10,020 nucleotides of DNA. Source: Geminicoccaceae bacterium. Lineage in GTDB: Bacteria > Pseudomonadota > Alphaproteobacteria > Geminicoccales > Geminicoccaceae. The stretch's first letter is position 1, and the number at the start of each line of letters is the position of its first letter. This document shows, piece after piece, positions 4,989 to 10,020 of this stretch. Position numbers and translations under genes: made by a program. A model generated the notes under the pieces. It was not told the origin of the DNA. It did no database searches and was given only the letters and a program-made list of their open reading frames with translations. The stretch lies in contig JAGREZ010000406.1 in assembly GCA_020446285.1 (NCBI GenBank), positions 1-10,020 of the forward strand, given 5' to 3'.

Positions 4989-6527
4989 ATGTCATCGGGA
5001 TCGGAATTGCTGATCGCCCAGGCGCTTGAACTGGGCATGGATACCTGTTTCGCCAATCCGGGCACGACCGAGCTGCCCATGGTCCTCGCACTCGATGCAC
5101 GCCCGGGCGTGCGGAGTGTACTCGGCCTGCATGAGAATGTGTGCAGCGGTGCTGCAGACGGCTATGCGCGGATTGCCGGAAAGCCGGCAATGACCATTCT
5201 CCATCTCGGGCCGGGATTCGCCAATTCCATCGCCAATCTGCACAATGCCCGGCGCGCGTTCTCGCCCGTGGTCAATTTGGTCGGCGAGCATGCGAGCTGG
5301 CATATCTCCGCCGATCCGCCGCTCAACAGCGACATCGAAAGCCTCGCACGGCCGGTCTCCGCCTTCGTCCGCCGCTCCACCCATGCCGACGGGATCGCCC
5401 GCGACCTCCGCGAGGCCCACGCCTCCGCCACCGGCCGGCGCGGATCGGTCTCGACGCTGATCCTTCCATACGATCACCTGCTCGCCGATGGCCACGACCG
5501 GTCACTACGTCCGGCACTTCCCCGAGAAGGCTACCCAACCATCGAGGCTGACCGGGTCGAGGCAGCCGCCCGTCTCATCGAGAAGGCCCGCAATCCGGCA
5601 CTCCTGCTCGGTGGCAATGCGCTTTACGGCGCCGGGCTCGATGCGGCCGGACGAACGGGTGTGACGCTGATCGGCGAGGTCAGCTTCGCCAGACTGGAAA
5701 CCGGTCGCGGAAGGCCCCTGCTGCAGCGCCTGCCCTATTTTCCGGACCAGGCACAGACCCTGCTCGACAGGTTCGATGCGGTGGTCGTCTGCGGCACCAA
5801 GATGCCGGTCTCGTTCTTCGGCTATGGCGACATGCCGAGCCGTTATCTCGACGAGCGCGACGATGTCGTTCACCTCGCCGGCAGCGAGGACGATGCAGCA
5901 ACCGCTCTCGAGGCTCTGGCCGAACGGTTGGGCCGGAATGCTCCGATCACCGATGCGCCGAAGATCGCGCCGGCTGCGGACGGAGACGCACTCGATGCGC
6001 AAAAACTCGGTGACGCTCTGGCTCTCGGTTTGCCCGAAGAGGCCATCGCCGTGGTCACCGCTGTCTCCAGCGCCGCTCCCTTCTACGCAAGCTCCATCGC
6101 CGCCGCTCCACACACCCAGATTGCACTGACCGGAGGTGCCATCGGCGAAGGCTCGGCCCTCTCGCTCGGTGCGGCCGTTGCCGGCGGCGGCCGTCCGGTC
6201 GTCGCGCTCGAAGCCGATGGCAGTGCCGCCTATATCGTGCAGGCCCTCTACAGCCACGCCCGCGAAAATCTCGATATCACCACCATCATCTGCTCCAACC
6301 GTCGCTACCGCATTCTCGACATCGAGATCCAACGCGCCGGTGTCGGCAATCCGGGACCGCACGCCCGTTCACTCGGCGATCTCGGCAACCCGCCCATCGA
6401 CTGGGTCTCGCTCGCCCGCGGCTTCGGCGTATCGGGCACAAGCGTGGCCACCGTCGGAGAATTGCGCGCCGCCCTTGCCCGCAGTCTCGCCGAGCCCGGC
6501 CCGACGCTGATCGAGGCTGTCCTCTGA
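4989..6527 (+). CDS. Thiamine diphosphate-dependent enzyme, acetolactate synthase large-subunit family
   Basis: This superfamily decarboxylates 2-oxoacids and may ligate the product to a second carbonyl. The 512-residue product has the N-terminal Pyr domain with NPGTTE (23-28) and the catalytic Glu49 in HENVCSGAADGYARIAGKPA, a central domain (about 190-320), and a C-terminal PP domain with DGS (410-412) and Asn437 for Mg-thiamine diphosphate. The usual GDG reads ADG, a change I recall in this subfamily. It is shorter than biosynthetic IlvB/IlvI (about 560-590 residues) and no ilvH regulatory subunit is nearby, so a role in valine/leucine synthesis is doubtful; a benzoylformate decarboxylase-like reaction is possible. 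The ATG at 4989 follows GGGGAAAG (4978-4985); the upstream ATG at 4953 has no ribosome binding site. The exporter gene follows 38 bp downstream. Confidence 0.85.
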   Translation: MSSGSELLIAQALELGMDTCFANPGTTELPMVLALDARPGVRSVLGLHENVCSGAADGYARIAGKPAMTILHLGPGFANSIANLHNARRAFSPVVNLVGEHASWHISADPPLNSDIESLARPVSAFVRRSTHADGIARDLREAHASATGRRGSVSTLILPYDHLLADGHDRSLRPALPREGYPTIEADRVEAAARLIEKARNPALLLGGNALYGAGLDAAGRTGVTLIGEVSFARLETGRGRPLLQRLPYFPDQAQTLLDRFDAVVVCGTKMPVSFFGYGDMPSRYLDERDDVVHLAGSEDDAATALEALAERLGRNAPITDAPKIAPAADGDALDAQKLGDALALGLPEEAIAVVTAVSSAAPFYASSIAAAPHTQIALTGGAIGEGSALSLGAAVAGGGRPVVALEADGSAAYIVQALYSHARENLDITTIICSNRRYRILDIEIQRAGVGNPGPHARSLGDLGNPPIDWVSLARGFGVSGTSVATVGELRAALARSLAEPGPTLIEAVL

Positions 6528-6565
6528 TCACGCAAGCCGGCATCTGGAGCCGGTTCTGGAACAGG

Positions 6566-7426
6566 TTGCAACCGGCGCATCGCGGCATGACGCTGATGGC
6601 CGGCGCCGCCTTCGGCGCATCGATGATGAATGCGCTCATCCGTCACATCTCGACCGAGCTGCACAGTTTCGAGATCGCCTTCTTCCGCAACCTGTTCGGC
6701 TTCTTCACGCTCGTTCCGACGGCCCTTCGCCATGGTGGGCTGCGCGGCACACTGGCAACCCGGCGTTTTCCACTCCATGCCCTGCGTGGCGTTCTCAACG
6801 CCTCGGCGATGCTGTGCTTCTTCCATGCGCTCTCGATGACACCCCTGGCCACGGTCGCGGCTTTGAGCTTCACCGCTCCGCTGTTCGCCACCCTTCTCGC
6901 CATTCCCGTTCTCAAGGAACAGGTGGGTCCGAGGCGCTGGGCCGGGCTGATCGCCGGCTTCGGCGGCACCCTGCTGGTGGTTCGGCCCGGCATCGAGACA
7001 TTCACCCTCGGCGCCGGCCTGCTGCTGTTCGCAGCACTCATGTGGGGAAGCGCGCTCATTGCCATCAAGCTTCTCGCACGCACCGAAAGCAGCCTCACGA
7101 TCACACTTTACGCAACGCTGTTCCTGACGCCGATCACCTTTTCCTTTGCCATCTTCAACTGGAGCTGGCCGAGCTATCACGCGATGCTCGTGCTTCTCGC
7201 CATCGGCACCCTGGGTTCGCTGGCGCAGATGGCCATAGCCCAGGCCATGCACGAGGCAGATGCCAGCCTCGTGCTGCCACTCGATTTCACCAAACTCCTC
7301 TGGGCCTGCCTGCTCGGCTATGTCCTGTTCGACGAGATCCCCGACATCTTCGCAATCATCGGCGGAACCATCATATTGCTGTCTGTCATCTATATTGCCT
7401 ATCGGGAACGCAAATCCGGAACATAA
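6566..7426 (+). CDS. EamA/DMT-family transporter (ten-helix exporter)
   Basis: The 286-residue product is hydrophobic throughout, consistent with ten helices in two EamA repeats (about 8-138 and 147-279). Family features are the FFRNLFGF segment in helix 2 (39-47), APLFATLLAIPVLKEQV followed by WAGLIAGFGGTLLVVRPG (about 104-142) closing repeat 1, and LDFTKLLWACLLGYVLFDE (239-257) in repeat 2. Such proteins export metabolites such as amino acids or drugs across the inner membrane; the substrate cannot be read here. The start is uncertain: no ATG or GTG with a ribosome binding site exists. TTG at 6566 is listed; ATG at 6587 or 6596 would trim the first helix. The frame is open back through the preceding stop, so translation may be coupled to the upstream enzyme. 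Confidence 0.88.
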   Translation: MQPAHRGMTLMAGAAFGASMMNALIRHISTELHSFEIAFFRNLFGFFTLVPTALRHGGLRGTLATRRFPLHALRGVLNASAMLCFFHALSMTPLATVAALSFTAPLFATLLAIPVLKEQVGPRRWAGLIAGFGGTLLVVRPGIETFTLGAGLLLFAALMWGSALIAIKLLARTESSLTITLYATLFLTPITFSFAIFNWSWPSYHAMLVLLAIGTLGSLAQMAIAQAMHEADASLVLPLDFTKLLWACLLGYVLFDEIPDIFAIIGGTIILLSVIYIAYRERKSGT

Positions 7427-7585
7427 TCCTTGCAATAAATATTCGACCGGTCTCTTCGCCCACTCTTACCGCCATGCCCGATCCGACGCTTTCTCACTCT
7501 GGAATGAGTTTGCTGACCACAGATAGTCGCTTGAAAGCCACAGTGGGGACATTTGCACGCAAATCCAAACAACCTGACAATACCT

Positions 7586-7741
7586 CTGCAACGCACCATC
7601 GACGACCGGCGGCCAGACAAAACGTCCCTTCTCCAGCCGCTTGGCAAACAGGCATAGTCCCGAACCGTTCCAACAAAGAATCTTCACATAATCGCCGCAC
7701 TTCGAGCGAAAAATGAAGAGATACCCTGATATATCCCGGCT
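7586..7741 (-). pseudogene. Remnant of IS66-family TnpB (Orf2) accessory protein
   Basis: Read on the minus strand from 7741, the frame gives SGYLFIFRSKCGDYVKILCW followed by NGSGLCLFAKRLEKGRFVWP and PVVDGALQ, the conserved core of the IS66 TnpB/Orf2 family (full proteins about 110-120 residues). Upstream the frame is closed by TAA at 7744-7742, so the first 40 or so residues are lost. After GALQ (7586) the family's LTPAQLxxLLxGIDWR is missing from the frame; a shifted frame reads VLSGCLDLR, suggesting a small deletion with frameshift. No tnpA, tnpC or terminal repeats remain. The core match is clear; the explanation of the 3' end is inferred. Confidence 0.8.
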
Positions 7742-7765
7742 TTAGATTTCTCAATGCTAACGTTG

Positions 7766-7784
7766 AAAAACCGAAGCGCTCAGG
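7766..7784 (-). terminator. Weak intrinsic terminator candidate after the ATPase gene
   Basis: Just past the ATPase stop, the minus strand reads CCTGAGCGCTTCGG then TTTTT (7770-7766). CC-GA can pair with TC-GG around a five-base loop with one bulged T. The stem is short, so the case rests mostly on the position and the T-run. Confidence 0.35.
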
Positions 7785-7788
7785 CGTT

Positions 7789-10020
7789 TCATGCTCGTTG
7801 CAGCGCCAGCCGGAGCTGCTTTTCTATTTCGATGACGGCGAAGAATACCGCGCCGCATGCGACGATCAGCAATCCATCCAGCAGCGGGACAGGGCGGGTC
7901 TCGAAGATGGTTTGCATCACCGGCAAATAGGTGATGGCGAACTGGGCAAGCGTGATCACGATGACGCAGGTCCAGACTATCCGCGTTCCTCTGACAGCCT
8001 TCCAGTTGAGCGATGTCCCGTAGATGTTCCGAATGAAGAAGAGGTGGAATATCTCCAGCACGACCAGCGTGTTTAGCGCCATCGTGCGCGCGAGTTCTAT
8101 CGGGTAGCCCCTGTCGATCGCATAGGTGGAAATCCCGAAAACGGCAGCGACGAACAGCCCCGAAACAAGAATGAGGTGCCAGATCAGCGCGCCATCGAGG
8201 ATTGGCGCGTCCCGCCTTCGAGGCGGACGCAGCATCGTTCCCTTCTCGGTCGGCTCGAAAGCAAGGGCAATCCCGAGCGTCGTTGCCGTGATCAGATTGA
8301 CCCAGAGAATCTGAACAGGGGTAACGGGTAAAGCCAGCCCGAGAAAGAGAGCGACGACAATGACAATTGCTTCACCCGCGCTTGTCGGTAATGTCCAGCT
8401 GATAACCTTCTTGATGTTGTCGTAGACCGTCCGGCCTTCACGCACCGCTGCGACAATCGATGCGAAATTGTCGTCGGCAAGCACGAACTCGGCGGCTTCC
8501 TTGGCTGCCTCGCTGCCTTTGAGGCCCATCGCGACACCCGCATCGGCGCGTTTGAGGGCGGGGGCGTCGTTGACGCCATCCCCTGTCATGGCAACGGTCA
8601 GACCATGTGACTGGAGCGCTTTGACGAGCCGCAGCTTGTGCTCCGGGCTCGTTCGAGCAAAGACATCGGCCTCAACCACGAGCGCCGCAAGATCGGCATC
8701 GTCCATTTGCTCGATCTCGGCACCCGTGACGACCTTTTCAGGGTTTAGCAGGCCAATCTGACTGGCAATGGCTGAAGCTGTTCCCGCATGATCGCCCGTG
8801 ATCATCTTCACGCGAATTCCGGCATGAATACATTCGGCGACGGCAGACACGGCCTCGGCGCGAGGCGGATCAATCAGCCCGACCAGGCCGATCAGCATCA
8901 TTTGCCCTTCAAGATCGGCATTGTTCAAGGCAAGATGATCCTGCGGCACAGTACGTACCGCGAGCGCGAGAACGCGCTGGCCCTGAGCCGCAATCCTGTC
9001 GATCTGTTCCAGCCAATAATGATTGTCCAGCGGTTCAGTCCCGCCATTGTGGCGCCGCTGGCTCACGCACATTTCAAGGATACGTTCGGGCGCACCCTTG
9101 GCATGGATCAGAGCATTGCCTTCGTGATCGTGATGTAAAACCGCCATGTAGCGGTGACTGGCATCGAAGGGGATCGCGTCGGTCCGCGACCATTCGTGAA
9201 AAATCTCATGACCATTACGCATGATCTTTCCGGCAAGCGCCTTGAGCGCGCCTTCCATTGGATCGCCCTCGACCCGCCAGCCATCCTCATGCGCATGCAA
9301 GGCTGCATCGTTACACAGCGCCGAGCCCTGCGCGAACTCAACGAGAATGGCATGTTCTTCGGGGTCGACATCCGCATCGGCCAGCCGGATCGCTCCGTCC
9401 GGAGCATAGCCATCGCCGCTAACCGACAGCAGGTGGTCGGTTGTTGCCAGCGAAGCGACCATCATCTCGTTGCGCGTCAGCGTTCCGGTCTTGTCGCTGC
9501 AAATCACCGAAACCGCGCCCAGCGTTTCAATGGCAGGAAGCCTGCGCACGATGGCATTGCGACGCGCCATTGCCTTGACGCCAACAGCCAGGGTGATCGT
9601 CAGGACGGCGGGCAACCCCTCCGGGATCGCCGCGACGGAAAGGCTGACGACAGCCATGAAAAGCTCACTGAAAGGGAGATGGTCGACGAAGTAACCATAG
9701 ACCAGCAGGATCGCCGCAATCAGCAGGATCAGGATGGTGAGCCAGCGGGCAAAGACATCCATTTGCCGGATCAGCGGTGTTGTCAGCGTCTGGACGCTGC
9801 CCAGCATGCCACTGATTTGCCCGATCTCGGTATCTGCACCTGTGGCGACAGCAATGCCCCGTCCTGCGCCCCGGACCACGAGAGTGCCGCTGAAGGCCAT
9901 GCACGAGCGGTCTCCCAATGGGGCTTCGGTTGCGACCGGTTCGAGGCTCTTCTCTACCGGCACGGATTCGCCAGTGAGAACCGCTTCTTCCACCGACAAT
10001 CCCGTAGCCTCAATCAGGCG
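7789..10020 (-). CDS. P2-type cation-transporting ATPase, calcium-pump-like (N-terminus outside window)
   Basis: This inner-membrane pump couples ATP hydrolysis to cation transport. The 743 visible residues carry the TGES dephosphorylation loop (16-19), M4 with PEGLP (133-137), the phosphorylation site DKTGT with Asp176, KGAPE of the nucleotide domain (308-312), TGDH (408-411), GDGVNDAP (480-487), and the six C-terminal helices of the Cation_ATPase_C domain. About 150 N-terminal residues with M1-M2 lie beyond base 10020. Compared with SERCA, Glu of M4 and M5 (550) and Glu656 of M8 are kept, but the M5 Asn is Ser547 and the M6 Asp800 equivalent is Ala579 in NLITATTLG, so Ca2+ specificity is doubtful. 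TTG at 9999 is internal, not a start. An IS66 remnant lies just downstream. Confidence 0.95.
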   Translation of the reverse strand, partial: RLIEATGLSVEEAVLTGESVPVEKSLEPVATEAPLGDRSCMAFSGTLVVRGAGRGIAVATGADTEIGQISGMLGSVQTLTTPLIRQMDVFARWLTILILLIAAILLVYGYFVDHLPFSELFMAVVSLSVAAIPEGLPAVLTITLAVGVKAMARRNAIVRRLPAIETLGAVSVICSDKTGTLTRNEMMVASLATTDHLLSVSGDGYAPDGAIRLADADVDPEEHAILVEFAQGSALCNDAALHAHEDGWRVEGDPMEGALKALAGKIMRNGHEIFHEWSRTDAIPFDASHRYMAVLHHDHEGNALIHAKGAPERILEMCVSQRRHNGGTEPLDNHYWLEQIDRIAAQGQRVLALAVRTVPQDHLALNNADLEGQMMLIGLVGLIDPPRAEAVSAVAECIHAGIRVKMITGDHAGTASAIASQIGLLNPEKVVTGAEIEQMDDADLAALVVEADVFARTSPEHKLRLVKALQSHGLTVAMTGDGVNDAPALKRADAGVAMGLKGSEAAKEAAEFVLADDNFASIVAAVREGRTVYDNIKKVISWTLPTSAGEAIVIVVALFLGLALPVTPVQILWVNLITATTLGIALAFEPTEKGTMLRPPRRRDAPILDGALIWHLILVSGLFVAAVFGISTYAIDRGYPIELARTMALNTLVVLEIFHLFFIRNIYGTSLNWKAVRGTRIVWTCVIVITLAQFAITYLPVMQTIFETRPVPLLDGLLIVACGAVFFAVIEIEKQLRLALQRA

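Larger units (their letters stand above)
7427..7788. other. Convergent intergenic gap with IS66-family debris
   Basis: This 362-bp gap separates the exporter gene from the ATPase gene. The right half (about 7586-7741) holds the decayed tnpB fragment described separately. In the left half I recognise no gene, intrinsic terminator for the exporter, or IS terminal inverted repeat. The stretch is visibly less GC-rich than its neighbours. Reading frames crossing it look like chance. Confidence 0.6.

Noticed and set aside
5505..6362. 285-codon minus-strand frame opposite the thiamine-diphosphate enzyme
   Set aside because: It overlaps a complete, motif-bearing gene; no domain or ribosome site supports it.
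4989..6527. Calling this gene ilvB/ilvI for branched-chain amino acid synthesis
   Set aside because: The protein is too short for the biosynthetic subunit, no ilvH follows, and the subfamily pattern differs.
6305..7435. 376-codon minus-strand frame rich in Glu and Gln
   Set aside because: It mirrors the hydrophobic exporter gene, where antisense frames become polar by codon complementarity; no start signal or known domain.
6814..7716. 300-codon plus-strand frame running into the intergenic gap
   Set aside because: It is an out-of-frame reading of the exporter gene that continues by chance through the IS66 remnant.
1..10020. CRISPR array, tRNA, rRNA, prophage or defence system
   Set aside because: No regular direct repeats, tRNA-like cloverleaf sequence, rRNA segments or characteristic proteins were seen anywhere in the window.

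Overview
The window looks like chromosomal DNA from a GC-rich alphaproteobacterium. The evidence is the ribosomal protein S12 sequence (123 residues, alphaproteobacterial style), an RpoH-type promoter joined to a ROSE-like RNA leader on a small heat-shock gene, and consistently G/C-ending codons. I cannot name the genus; a Rhodospirillales-like lineage is only a guess. I see no tRNA or rRNA gene, CRISPR array, complete mobile element or phage defence system.

Region 1 (1-926, minus strand): the start of the str ribosomal operon. rpsL (S12) is followed by rpsG (S7), which runs off the left edge. rpoC is not upstream; the operon appears to have its own sigma70-type promoter at 898-926 and a structured leader of about 200 nt.

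Region 2 (985-2680, plus strand): a heat-shock pair transcribed away from the str operon. An RpoH-like promoter leads into a three-hairpin leader that hides the Shine-Dalgarno sequence of an Hsp20 gene. A DnaJ/CbpA-type co-chaperone gene follows after a gap holding three more stem-loops.

Region 3 (2741-4769, minus strand): a divergent PdxA-family dehydrogenase homologue lacking two of three metal-binding histidines, and upstream of it a Crp/Fnr-family cyclic-nucleotide-type regulator. Each has a plausible promoter of its own.

Region 4 (4770-7426): a 219-bp divergent control region with two 7-nt-spaced inverted repeats, then on the plus strand a thiamine-diphosphate enzyme of the acetolactate synthase large-subunit family and, 38 bp later, an EamA-type ten-helix exporter. 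These two probably form an operon, and the regulator next door may control them.

Region 5 (7427-10020): a 362-bp gap with the remnant of an IS66-family TnpB (Orf2) gene, then on the minus strand most of a P2-type cation-transporting ATPase that runs off the right edge. The IS remnant suggests past insertion or rearrangement at this junction.

The most interesting signals are the heat-shock promoter with its RNA-thermometer candidate, the PdxA-like protein with a rebuilt metal site, and the operator array between the regulator and the thiamine-diphosphate enzyme.
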